Below, in pieces: positions 37,303-46,234 of a stretch of DNA of 64,000 bases (its first letter is position 1; each line of letters opens with the position of its first letter). The DNA comes from Fidelibacterota bacterium (GTDB lineage: Bacteria > Fidelibacterota > Marinisomatia > Marinisomatales > SCKK01). The stretch spans positions 28,044 to 92,043 of the forward strand of contig SCKK01000006.1 in the NCBI GenBank assembly GCA_004124475.1. Reading direction: 5' to 3'. The notes beneath the pieces are model-generated. The model had not been told where the DNA came from and did not search any database. It saw nothing but the letters and a program-made list of their open reading frames with translations. The translations under genes were made by a program, and so were the position numbers.

Positions 37303-37863
37303 GATTATATTTCTCCTTTTTTGATAAATAATTTAGCATATGTTTGAATTTATGTCAAGACAATGTTTCATTATCTAACATAAATTAGAGATATAGAATT
37401 TTTGTTTTAGGTCAACAGATAAAAAGAGAAGGCAATGATCTTAGCAAGTTGTTTGATTTTTTTAATCTAACAGTGTCAATATATGTAATATTTTGACTCA
37501 CATCATCCTTCCCGTCTGTCTGCCCCGCCTGATACGCCGACTGGCGGGCAGGGAATGATGATTTATATTTTTCCACATAATATTAAATCGATATGGTTCT
37601 AACGGGAATTTAACAAATTTACAGGTAATGTTATAGCATGACAAAACAATTCGTAACCAAAATTGACGTCTTTACAGATATGGTTTACGTACAGCGTCCT
37701 TTGGATATTTTCTGATTTCCATCCCGACATTGACATGAATAAATTGGTTTATCTGAGTAATTTTGGGACAGACATTAATGAGTCTACTCCGATCTATCTG
37801 TCGTTTGGAACGATGGACAGATTCGGATACGACTCATAAATTATTGGCTCTATTCGAGAAATT
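37303..37863. other. Spacer with repeat copy 2 and a possible gene remnant
   Basis: This 561-bp stretch contains the second dispersed repeat (37466-37634). Directly after it, on the plus strand, two short frames (about 37638-37712 and 37736-37840, the latter starting MNKLVYLSNFGTDINEST) may be pieces of one decayed gene. I do not recognise the product, and the frames are interrupted. Confidence 0.4.
37466..37634. repeat. Dispersed intergenic repeat, copy 2
   Basis: It matches copy 1 at 2288-2530 in the same orientation and block order, but lacks the inner segment that contains the second GC palindrome. It has its own GC-rich inverted core (37511-37553). It sits beside the toxin-antitoxin operon, whereas copy 1 sits beside the other HEPN-like gene. 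Confidence 0.7.
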
Positions 37864-38223
37864 CTACTCCACCTCGAAATAACCCCATTCCGACTCGCCA
37901 CTTGCTTTCGCCCTATAAAAATCATCAACAGTGAAGATGGCAATCACTTTCCAACGGTATGTGCCTGCTGGGAATTGATCGAATTGATATTTACACTCCA
38001 ATACGTTAGAAGGCCATGCGGAACTGTCAGAAGCAATATAATTCAAGATGATGGGGTCAGAAAGTCCAATCCAATTATTCAGGATAAAACAAGTCCATGC
38101 CGTCGATATTTCTTGGAGGTTACTTACATCTTCTACCCGAACGGCAAAATAATTTGCCCAATAGAATTGAGTATCAAATGTCGCCCATGTAAAGGAGGGT
38201 ACATTATCAGAAATGGTATTTAA
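37858..38223. repeat. Direct repeat of a lipoprotein gene 3' end, right copy
   Basis: This is the partner of 34256-34620, located within the intact gene. About 3.6 kb separates the copies, and the accessory genes lie between them. Confidence 0.85.
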
Positions 38224-38667
38224 AGGCGCAATTAAGCGTGGAGGATTTAATAGGAGATACTCAATTGTATCTGAGGGTTCACTTAGATTATCTGCGTTAT
38301 CAACCGCACGGATATAGTACTGGTACCAATTCTCGACTTCAACATCGTAATAGAAAACTGTGTCTAATCCAATAATCTGGAAAAGATCAATTTCACCAAT
38401 CAACTGAAATTCTTCCTCACTCTCCCTCATTTTACTAAACAACCGATACCCTGCCAGATCTTCATCCTTCACTCTGTGCCACTCTAATTTTATCTGATGA
38501 TTTCCACTATTTTCAGCATCAATTCCCTTTTCTTCCCAAGCATATGGCGTAGATTTTTCAACCCATTTTGGCTGTTCGGGTGGAGTTCTATCTTCAATGG
38601 GATTCTGACAACCCGTCAAGATTAAAACAATGTATATCCTGCTAAGAAATTTATTGTTAAAAATCAA
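37864..38667 (-). CDS. FN3/Ig-like lipoprotein
   Basis: A 267-residue lipoprotein. Seen: a signal peptide with lipobox LTGCQN (Cys about 20), a fibronectin-type-III-like module (about 45-135) with LEWHRVKDEDLAGYRLF and WYQYYIRAVDNADNLSEPSD, and a second beta domain (about 150-267) that ends SEWGYFEVE. It overlaps the porV-like gene by 11 bp, so it belongs to the type-IX-like secretion operon and is probably a surface or periplasmic accessory. Function unknown. Its 3' third is duplicated near prfB. Confidence 0.75.
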   Translation of the reverse strand: MIFNNKFLSRIYIVLILTGCQNPIEDRTPPEQPKWVEKSTPYAWEEKGIDAENSGNHQIKLEWHRVKDEDLAGYRLFSKMRESEEEFQLIGEIDLFQIIGLDTVFYYDVEVENWYQYYIRAVDNADNLSEPSDTIEYLLLNPPRLIAPLNTISDNVPSFTWATFDTQFYWANYFAVRVEDVSNLQEISTAWTCFILNNWIGLSDPIILNYIASDSSAWPSNVLECKYQFDQFPAGTYRWKVIAIFTVDDFYRAKASGESEWGYFEVE

Positions 38668-39661
38668 ATCTCACACCTAACTGATGATTTTTCCCCAATT
38701 CATGGTCGAAAAAGCTGTAATCCAACGAAAGCGATTTACCCCAGACCGGTATTGTAATTCCCATTCCTCCTTTAAGTTGACCCAGGTCATTACCTATTCT
38801 CAATGCAACCTTATCCAGTATCGTTATCTCCATACCCAATCTACTATTGTCAGGAAATCTTCTTGAAGTCTGGGTTGTCACCAATACATTAACAGGTAAA
38901 CCGGAGAACTCCTGTTTATAACTTACACCTAACACTAAATCTTGAGGAATTTTATCTTGATGTTGTGTATTCCAATATAAAATGGTTCCAAAGATATCTC
39001 TTATTGCCAGTCCGAATGTCATTTCCCCTAACCAATCTGGTCCAGCTACATCCGAAACCTTGAAGTTGATCATAGACCCCAAATCTACTCCAATCCCAAA
39101 TCCTTCCAAATTATAGAACTTTTTATGTATCGCCTTTATATTGATTCCCGTCGGTGCAAACAGTGCTATCTTTTCAAATTGCCATCCCAAATCCAACTCA
39201 AAATTGTTAGCACGAGTAAAAGAGAATATTAAGCTGGTTTCTCTATCATTAAAAGTTTTGTAAGGATTTGATGACATTTCTCGAATTAAATCTCTTCTAT
39301 TCACAATTGAAAAGATACCTCGAAGATCCGGTTTAACGGGAATGTTATCGATACTAAGAGATAACAGATTGACAGCTCCAGACCAATTCCGTTTCAACGG
39401 TTTTGTCAATCCTATACTATAGAAATTTGCCAGTGAAAATTGGTCTGCTGCCATAAAGAAAACTGAGGTAGTATTAATACCACCGATTGCAGACGGGTTC
39501 GTCAAGTAACCACCAGGTAAACGAGGCAGTGCCACAACCGCTTGTCCGAGTGAGACGATTTGAGGTGTTGATCCAATCAATAAAAAATCATCGCCATAAT
39601 TACCTCCATGAACCATAAAAGGCAAGAGAATGATAAAAAGCAAGTTACGTAATTGTTTCAT
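38657..39661 (-). CDS. porV: PorV/PorQ-family outer membrane protein (T9SS)
   Basis: About 334 residues from ATG 39661, chosen because MKQLRNLLFIILLPFMVHGG is a clean signal peptide. A GTG at 39751 that overlaps the previous stop (GTGA) and an ATG at 39700 are alternatives. Seen: the N-terminal GSTPQIVSLGQAVVALPRLP and LTNPSAIGGINTTSVFF of the PorV/UPF0164 family, FadL-like alternating beta strands, and a terminal aromatic residue (RFDF). PorV binds type IX secretion C-terminal domains at the outer membrane and shuttles cargo to the sortase PorU, which is encoded immediately before it. The porU-porV order is the same as in Bacteroidota. Confidence 0.8.
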   Translation of the reverse strand: MKQLRNLLFIILLPFMVHGGNYGDDFLLIGSTPQIVSLGQAVVALPRLPGGYLTNPSAIGGINTTSVFFMAADQFSLANFYSIGLTKPLKRNWSGAVNLLSLSIDNIPVKPDLRGIFSIVNRRDLIREMSSNPYKTFNDRETSLIFSFTRANNFELDLGWQFEKIALFAPTGINIKAIHKKFYNLEGFGIGVDLGSMINFKVSDVAGPDWLGEMTFGLAIRDIFGTILYWNTQHQDKIPQDLVLGVSYKQEFSGLPVNVLVTTQTSRRFPDNSRLGMEITILDKVALRIGNDLGQLKGGMGITIPVWGKSLSLDYSFFDHELGKNHQLGVRFDF

Positions 39662-39747
39662 TTTCTTTTTGAAGATCAACACGACATGTCGAGGAGACAT
39701 AGCTATGTTCTTTTCCATAACCATTATCGAAAAATAATATCGAATTA

Positions 39748-42700
39748 TCACCGTCCTTTGGCTATCTTCCCAAATCTTTCAATACTCGTCTTACCTAATT
39801 TTGCTTTAATTCTGTAAAAATAAATACCATTGTCTACAAAGTGTCCATTCAGATCTTTACCATCCCAAAAAATTTCATGGTATGCTGCTGTTTTTAAGGC
39901 TAAATCACTAATGATTGTCTCATCGTTAAAACTTATTACCTTTCTACCCGATACTGAGAATATTTCAAGACTAAAATCATCAACCGTATGAGTTAATTCA
40001 TACGCGAACATTGTTTTGTCTTTAAACGGATTGGGAAAATTTCCATAATCGATGAGATCAAGCTCCTCTCGTACAATAAACGTCAAATTAAGTGTATCAG
40101 ACCAATTGCCTGCAGCATCTTTCGCAATGATTGACAAGGATGTATCGGAAGATGAAAGTTCCGGGGAAATACCAAGGGTCAGCACATTGGGGGGAGAATT
40201 CTTCGGAATTTCAAGATTTGATAATGGGTCAATTCCATTCTTGAGGATTTTAATCGATTGCTGGCGGAAATCGACGCCACTTTCATCCTGAATGATAACA
40301 GAAATATCCGGGGATGTAGAAATATAAGATTTAGGCAAATATCGAAGTCCATTTACTGTTGCTTCGATATATGGACCCTTATGATCTTCTGAATATAACC
40401 AGGCAAATTTTGTCAATAAATCAGTTGTAAAATAGACAGCACTTGAATCTACAGAAAATGAATCCACTTCAATTGGCAAAAAGGTTTGATAATTGGGAAA
40501 CCAGGCATATAGTCCACCCGAATCCGGTACTTGATCTGTCCATCCCCAAACAACATTAAAAGATCCAACAGGTATAACACAGTTAATCTCGAACCCCAAA
40601 CTCTCTCCATCTGCAGAAATGGGTAAAAATACCGGCTGTCGATCGAGATTTATATTGTCAAACCGGAGAATTTCAATCGGTTTTGAAGTTAAAACCGCAC
40701 CACTCAGTACATCTATTGTTACACCGGAAATACCAACGGATTTGTGATTGATTAAATCTTCCGTCGTGCCAATCTCAGGAGTGACCCAAAAAGCATATGT
40801 CTCCAAGGTATCTATAAGCAGATTATCCGAGTAATTCGTTTCATCCAATGAGCTATCCGGATTTACACTAATTCTATAAATCAAGATGCCTTGTTTATAG
40901 GGACTGGGGAATTTGACTTCATGTGCGCTAAGACCCTCAAAAGTAGCAGTCTTTGACGCCAATAGTTCCCACTGTCCATCCTCTGATTTTCGTTCCAAGA
41001 CAACATCCGTAACTCCTCCTCCAGTAGTACTGTTTTTAACTGTCACCACCAAATTTATTGCATCATCGATCTTAAACTCCACTTTCCGAGGGGATAAATT
41101 TGGAAGTCTCGGAATCTCAATTTCATATTTCACAGATTCGGTTGTAATCCCATCTTTATCGACCACTTCAAACCACAGAGTAACAACTCGACCAGGATTT
41201 TGAGGTGGAAAGGGAGAAACCAAAGAGTAATTATTCTCACCTGTTTCTACCATATTTCTTACCCACAATAAATCCCCCTGCAAGTATGCTGTTACAGTAT
41301 CAATTCCTTGACGATCTGAAATAAATGCTTCTACCCGAATACTATCCTTATGTGTAGGATGTGATGGATTAATTGAGGTCATCACTATAGTAGAACCCGA
41401 AATATTGAACGGGATAGTTTGACGGGAAATGTTATCAACAGATTGGTTATAGGATATATTGATTCTATGCTGTCCTTCCGACAAGTCTAGTGGAATCTGC
41501 CAAGTGTAGTCTCCCCCCGTATTTACAATTTTGTTTGGATAACGAAAAACAGGCTCATTTTTATCATCGTAAAGCATAATTAATAAAGAATCAGGTTCCT
41601 CCATGAATCCGGAAAAAGTGATGACTTCACCCGGCTGGGGATCCTGCGGTAATATTGTAATTTCCTTTTTTTGGGGAAAATTTAACCGTAACGCTGGGTC
41701 TCCTAACAAATTATATTGAAATAGAAGGGATTTCCCTATGTCCGGATAAATATCATTGTGAGCAATGTAAAATATTTTCCCTAAATCCAGCGCTTCTCCC
41801 AAAGTAAATTCCTCCGTTAACAGATTTGAAAAAATAGGTTGTAATAGGAGGTAATCATTGATTATCCAGCCTATCCCTGTGCTACTGAAAAATGCGATAG
41901 CGCCACCCTCCTCGTGAACCATTAATTTTCTTCCTAACGAATATGGGTTTGTCATATCCCCGGTAAAACAGGTCATACTTGTGATAAAGGGCATTTTGTA
42001 TCCATTCCCTAAAAGCTCCAAATCAGACAGGGTAAAAAGAGACCTGTCACCCCATATTGCTCCACCTCCGTGTCCCAAAAAATTTACCAGCACAAGTCCC
42101 CTATTTATATGGTTGACTAATGAATCCGTATTCCCGAAATAGGGTCCTCCCTCGCTGAAAGAATCGATATAAAGTCTTTCTGCAAAAAATCCATTCATGA
42201 TTATTTTATCAATAAAACTTTCGGACTGGTTTTTAAAAGCTAACTCATATCCTCCAATCATTAAAAACCGGTTTAGCCAGGTATCAGCTTCTTCGTTGGA
42301 AATATAGGCAATTGTTTTTTCGATTATACTGACAAGTTCCTCTTCGTTAGAAGCGGGAAATCTTCCAATGTGAAATTCCGGGATAAAGTCATTTCCTTCG
42401 ATCAGCGCATACCAGTAATCTGTAGCTGTCGCTCCCCACCCATAACTGTTGTAAAACATTGCAGGAAGAGTGACTTCATCAGTTCTCCAGATATGAGCTA
42501 CCCCCACCAAAAGAACATATCGAGGAACAGGAGTCCAGTTATTTAAAACATCCGTGAGAAAATTCCGGATTGCATAAGGTGACAAAACACCATCATTATA
42601 TTGTCTATAAATCTCTTCTGCCTCGATGATTGTAGCATTTCGCATTTCAGCAAACTGTTCCAACAATTCTGAGAAGATCTCCGGTGTGATAATAAGGTAT

Positions 42701-44451
42701 TCGGATCCACCTGTAGATAGAGGAATCTCAACAGGATCTACCTGCAAAATACTTTTTGGGGTCAAAAGCGCTTCGCTTGAAAAGGCTGTGTATTGAATAT
42801 CATCAGATTCAACCCAATCCTGGAAAATGATCATATAGCTTTGGGAAAATTCATCATATTCAATAATAAAATCCCGAATTCTGGAGACATCGTTTTTAAA
42901 AAGGAATATCTCCGGTGACAAAAAACCGCCAATCTCAAATTGATAGAAATAATCAAGATCAGCAGGTCTCGTAAATTCGATATAACTACTATCTGCCCAG
43001 TAAAGTCGCTCATATTTTACTTCAATCCAATCCAACAGAACTTGATCATAACCTACCTCAATATTTTCCCCCCCTAACAAAATGTTCAAAATATTAATCC
43101 CATGTTGAAGATTACTGTTTGGCCACATCAGTGATTGAGAACTGGTGATAATATGCGATGATTGACCAGACCAGTCACCTACTGCCGATTTTACACCATT
43201 TATAAAGACAGACACATTATGACTACCACCCGTGATTCCCTGAAAACGGGCAGCAATTGAGAACAGGTAATTATCAGTTCGACGGGGATGGGGAATAATT
43301 AATTGGAAATTAACACTTGTCCCTTCATTTATGGGCGGCTTCATAAAAAAATGCTCTGTTTTATCCCATGTGTCGTGTAAACCTACATTTCCAAGTCGGT
43401 TGAATGATTCATTACGCTCAATATGTATCACGGCAGGAAAACCACTAAATCTCAATACCTGATCTTCAGGCAGATTGGGATATCCCAACTCCTCGGCATA
43501 TCTTACACCATTATCCTGACCCCATGTAAGCCAGTAACAATTATCATCCGTGTAATAATTATAACTATAATTATCACGATTACTTGGGTTTCTCTCGCCA
43601 TAAAAGATAATTACGTCATTTTTAGAGAAATGTCCATCTTCCTCTCCTTCGACCCAAAGCAATTTTTCCTGTCCCCGATGCCACAACTGAAAAGTGCGCG
43701 GATCAACACCGGATAAAACTACACCACTGTCTCTCAGAGCATCTTTTGTTAACACAAACCACCCTGTCGTATCGATTACAATCTTTACCAGGTTTTCAGA
43801 ATAAAAGTATTCTGGAATATCAGAAGATATTTTCGCCATTCTATTCAATGATCTGGGTGGATAGGACGATTTATCACCTTTATAGAATCCTGCCTGGATA
43901 GGAGAGGAATCCTGAAGGTTCCACTGAATCCGGACGGTGACCTGCCTCCGGATATAAACTTGTGACAGATTCTCTACAACCACAGGATATACCTCAAGCG
44001 ACTGGATTGGGATTCCACCCACATATCCCACAGGCTTCCAGCGATAGTCAGTCGATGGATACCTGCTCATAACCGAGCCTCCGGGAGAGAATACCATATC
44101 TATTCCTTTGGCTCGTTCTTCAGGGATAATAGCAGGATTGACAAGGGAAAGGTTATCTGCTGTGCTAAAGAAAACCTGAACGTTTGCATTTTGAGGTACC
44201 CCTTCCAACAGTACATGGAGGTAGGGAATCTCAGGAAAGCCTGACCGTGTTAACAGTTTTGTATCTGGAGAAACACGGATTCGCTGACTCCCTCTGCTCT
44301 CATCAATCCAGACCGAATCGAGACTGGCTTCCATAATCAGAAGACCGGGTCGATTGATGGAAATGTTAAAATCGGCACCAAACAGTCCACTGAAAGTCAA
44401 GAGAAATAAAATGATAACCAGGGAATACAGCTTGTTATTTCTAATATTCAT
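39748..44451 (-). CDS. porU: PorU-like C25 peptidase with T9SS C-terminal domain
   Basis: About 1567 residues from ATG 44451, which begins a signal peptide (MNIRNNKLYSLVIILFLLTF). A GTG at 44490 would add 13 residues. Seen: an N-terminal prodomain-like region, the gingipain fold with VNFLGHGGGAIWGD (catalytic His about 794) and SMTCFTGD (catalytic Cys about 828), and a CARDB-like Ig domain (about 1080-1180, VTVKNSTTGGGVTDVVLE). At the C terminus is a type A sorting domain with NFPNPFKD, GKDLNGHFVDNGIYFYRIK and a final basic tail. PorU, itself a C25 enzyme, cleaves such domains off cargo. Adjacency to porV favours PorU over a secreted protease. It is longer than P. gingivalis PorU (about 1160) because of the added Ig-like modules. 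Confidence 0.83.
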   Translation of the reverse strand: MNIRNNKLYSLVIILFLLTFSGLFGADFNISINRPGLLIMEASLDSVWIDESRGSQRIRVSPDTKLLTRSGFPEIPYLHVLLEGVPQNANVQVFFSTADNLSLVNPAIIPEERAKGIDMVFSPGGSVMSRYPSTDYRWKPVGYVGGIPIQSLEVYPVVVENLSQVYIRRQVTVRIQWNLQDSSPIQAGFYKGDKSSYPPRSLNRMAKISSDIPEYFYSENLVKIVIDTTGWFVLTKDALRDSGVVLSGVDPRTFQLWHRGQEKLLWVEGEEDGHFSKNDVIIFYGERNPSNRDNYSYNYYTDDNCYWLTWGQDNGVRYAEELGYPNLPEDQVLRFSGFPAVIHIERNESFNRLGNVGLHDTWDKTEHFFMKPPINEGTSVNFQLIIPHPRRTDNYLFSIAARFQGITGGSHNVSVFINGVKSAVGDWSGQSSHIITSSQSLMWPNSNLQHGINILNILLGGENIEVGYDQVLLDWIEVKYERLYWADSSYIEFTRPADLDYFYQFEIGGFLSPEIFLFKNDVSRIRDFIIEYDEFSQSYMIIFQDWVESDDIQYTAFSSEALLTPKSILQVDPVEIPLSTGGSEYLIITPEIFSELLEQFAEMRNATIIEAEEIYRQYNDGVLSPYAIRNFLTDVLNNWTPVPRYVLLVGVAHIWRTDEVTLPAMFYNSYGWGATATDYWYALIEGNDFIPEFHIGRFPASNEEELVSIIEKTIAYISNEEADTWLNRFLMIGGYELAFKNQSESFIDKIIMNGFFAERLYIDSFSEGGPYFGNTDSLVNHINRGLVLVNFLGHGGGAIWGDRSLFTLSDLELLGNGYKMPFITSMTCFTGDMTNPYSLGRKLMVHEEGGAIAFFSSTGIGWIINDYLLLQPIFSNLLTEEFTLGEALDLGKIFYIAHNDIYPDIGKSLLFQYNLLGDPALRLNFPQKKEITILPQDPQPGEVITFSGFMEEPDSLLIMLYDDKNEPVFRYPNKIVNTGGDYTWQIPLDLSEGQHRINISYNQSVDNISRQTIPFNISGSTIVMTSINPSHPTHKDSIRVEAFISDRQGIDTVTAYLQGDLLWVRNMVETGENNYSLVSPFPPQNPGRVVTLWFEVVDKDGITTESVKYEIEIPRLPNLSPRKVEFKIDDAINLVVTVKNSTTGGGVTDVVLERKSEDGQWELLASKTATFEGLSAHEVKFPSPYKQGILIYRISVNPDSSLDETNYSDNLLIDTLETYAFWVTPEIGTTEDLINHKSVGISGVTIDVLSGAVLTSKPIEILRFDNINLDRQPVFLPISADGESLGFEINCVIPVGSFNVVWGWTDQVPDSGGLYAWFPNYQTFLPIEVDSFSVDSSAVYFTTDLLTKFAWLYSEDHKGPYIEATVNGLRYLPKSYISTSPDISVIIQDESGVDFRQQSIKILKNGIDPLSNLEIPKNSPPNVLTLGISPELSSSDTSLSIIAKDAAGNWSDTLNLTFIVREELDLIDYGNFPNPFKDKTMFAYELTHTVDDFSLEIFSVSGRKVISFNDETIISDLALKTAAYHEIFWDGKDLNGHFVDNGIYFYRIKAKLGKTSIERFGKIAKGR

Positions 44452-44614
44452 CTTCGTGTGTATTTTAACCAAAGTATCAGAAAGAAGCACTGAAATAGTG
44501 ATTAATTGAGTAATGTTTCTATGATAGGTTGGGATATAAAGAACCAGTCTCGCAGTGGCGGGATGGGTTATTCTATCTATTACAGAGTTTCCTTAATATT
44601 ATGGCAATAAACAG

Positions 44615-44646
44615 CGTTCAAGTGTTCTTGTGTTCAAGTGTTCAGG
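44615..44646. repeat. Tandem GTTCAAGTGTTC words
   Basis: Two imperfect copies of a 16-bp unit containing GTTCAAGTGTTC, followed by a decaying third word. Confidence 0.5.
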
Positions 44647-44679
44647 TCTTCCTGTCGAGAAAGGACAATAATACATTAA

Positions 44680-44695
44680 TCCCGAACCTTCGGGA
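44680..44695. repeat. TCCCGAA/TTCGGGA hairpin
   Basis: TCCCGAACCTTCGGGA is a member of the dispersed hairpin family. Confidence 0.5.
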
Positions 44696-44913
44696 AACAC
44701 ATTACCACGACAGTCCTTCATTGGATGGCTGTTTTGGAAATGCTATACTAGTCTCTCCACCCCCATGACTGATGTGTAACATTTTCTTAGCTAATTCCCT
44801 TTATTAACTAATCTGAATTCAAGTTACTATAAACATTGTCCCAGAGAGGCTCCTGTACAATCAAATACGGGACATATCCATATACATATAAATTCTAAAC
44901 GTTTGGATAAACT

Positions 44914-46032
44914 TTAATTGAGAATAGCTTTCTCGGAAGGAACAAAGTCGAATCCAAAAGCATCAGCAACACCTTTGTGAGTTATCTGTCCCTGGTAAAT
45001 ATTCACGGCAGTTAAAATTTCAGTATATCTTTCGCATGCTCCAACGATCCCATAGTTTGCAATAGCCAAAATATATGGCAATGTGGAATTCGTAAGAGCA
45101 ATCGTTGATGTGTATGGAACAGCCCCGGGCATATTTGCTACACAATAATGAAGTACACCATCAACTTTGTAAGTGGGGTCATCATGATTTGTAGGATGGC
45201 TTGTCTCAACACACCCACCCTGATCAACTGCCACATCAACAATGACACTTCCATCGTACATAAGTGATAGCATATCTCGAGTAATAAGCATAGGCGCTTT
45301 TGATCCTACAATCAATACGGCACCTATTAACAGATCCGTCTTTGGTAAAAGCTCCAAAATATTATGCTTATTGCTGTATAGTGTAATCACATTTTTTGGC
45401 ATAATATCATCAAGATATCTAAGCCGATCGACATTTTTATCAAGTACAAAAACTTTAGCTCCTAAACCTGAGGCAATTTTAGCTGCATTAGTTCCGACAA
45501 CTCCACCGCCCAAAATCATTACATTTGCAGGCTCTACACCTGGCACTCCTCCTAATAAAATTCCTTTCCCTCCTTGCTTTTTTTCAAGGTACTTTGCACC
45601 CTCTTGAACGGACATTCTTCCCGCCACTTCACTCATTGGAATTAACAGTGGTAATGACCCATTTGGTAATTGAAGGGTTTCATAAGCCAATCCTGTAGCT
45701 CCGGAATTCAGGAACTCATTGGTTAATTTCTTTGAAGCTGCAAAGTGAAAATAGGCGTACATCATTTTATCTTTGCTCATCATAGAGATCTCAGAAGATT
45801 TCGGTTCCTTGACTTTCACAATCAGCTCAGCTTTTTCGTAAATAACTGTTGCAGTCTCACATATATCTGCACCCTGAGAGATATAATTGGAATCCGAAAA
45901 ACCACTCTCAATCCCAGCATCGGTTTCCACCAAGACTTTATGGTCGCTTTCTGTAAGCTCCAGCACTCCTTGGGGTGTCAGCGCTACCCTGGATTCCTGA
46001 GCTTTTATCTCTTTTGGTACCCCGATTATCAC
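44914..46032 (-). CDS. ald: Alanine dehydrogenase
   Basis: A 372-residue NAD-dependent enzyme interconverting alanine and pyruvate plus ammonia. Seen: MIIGVPKEIKAQESRVALTP at the N terminus, with the family Arg and Lys. The central VMILGGGVVGTNAAKIASGL is the NAD-binding Rossmann loop, and VDVAVDQGGCVETSHPT is the signature before the C-terminal part. The length is typical. It lies 202 bp downstream of pnp in the same direction but is probably separate; a TCCCGAA-type hairpin is between them. Confidence 0.97.
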   Translation of the reverse strand: MIIGVPKEIKAQESRVALTPQGVLELTESDHKVLVETDAGIESGFSDSNYISQGADICETATVIYEKAELIVKVKEPKSSEISMMSKDKMMYAYFHFAASKKLTNEFLNSGATGLAYETLQLPNGSLPLLIPMSEVAGRMSVQEGAKYLEKKQGGKGILLGGVPGVEPANVMILGGGVVGTNAAKIASGLGAKVFVLDKNVDRLRYLDDIMPKNVITLYSNKHNILELLPKTDLLIGAVLIVGSKAPMLITRDMLSLMYDGSVIVDVAVDQGGCVETSHPTNHDDPTYKVDGVLHYCVANMPGAVPYTSTIALTNSTLPYILAIANYGIVGACERYTEILTAVNIYQGQITHKGVADAFGFDFVPSEKAILN

Positions 46033-46121
46033 TTTATTTTGTTTTTTTTAAAAATTTAATACTTGATTGTGAAGCCTCAGTAACAGGGAGGTACCGTTTC
46101 GAAAGTTTCCTCGATACGATC

Positions 46122-46137
46122 ACCCGAAGTTTCGGGA
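46122..46137. repeat. ACCCGAA/TTCGGGA hairpin
   Basis: ACCCGAAGTTTCGGGA lies in the pnp-ald spacer. No U-run follows on either strand. Confidence 0.5.
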
Positions 46138-46234
46138 TGAACCTTTGTTGTAATTCTTCCCCATCTCTGATGGATTACTACTTAGAGATTTTCAGTCTTG
46201 GATTATCATGATTCTATTTGTGATAACCATGATT

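Larger units (their letters stand above)
44452..44913. other. Spacer between ald and porU
   Basis: This 462-bp stretch has no supported gene. It contains the iterated words GTTCAAGTGTTC / TTGTGTTCAAGTGTTCAGG (44615-44646) and a TCCCGAACCTTCGGGA hairpin (44680-44695). Promoter boxes are not obvious. Confidence 0.5.
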
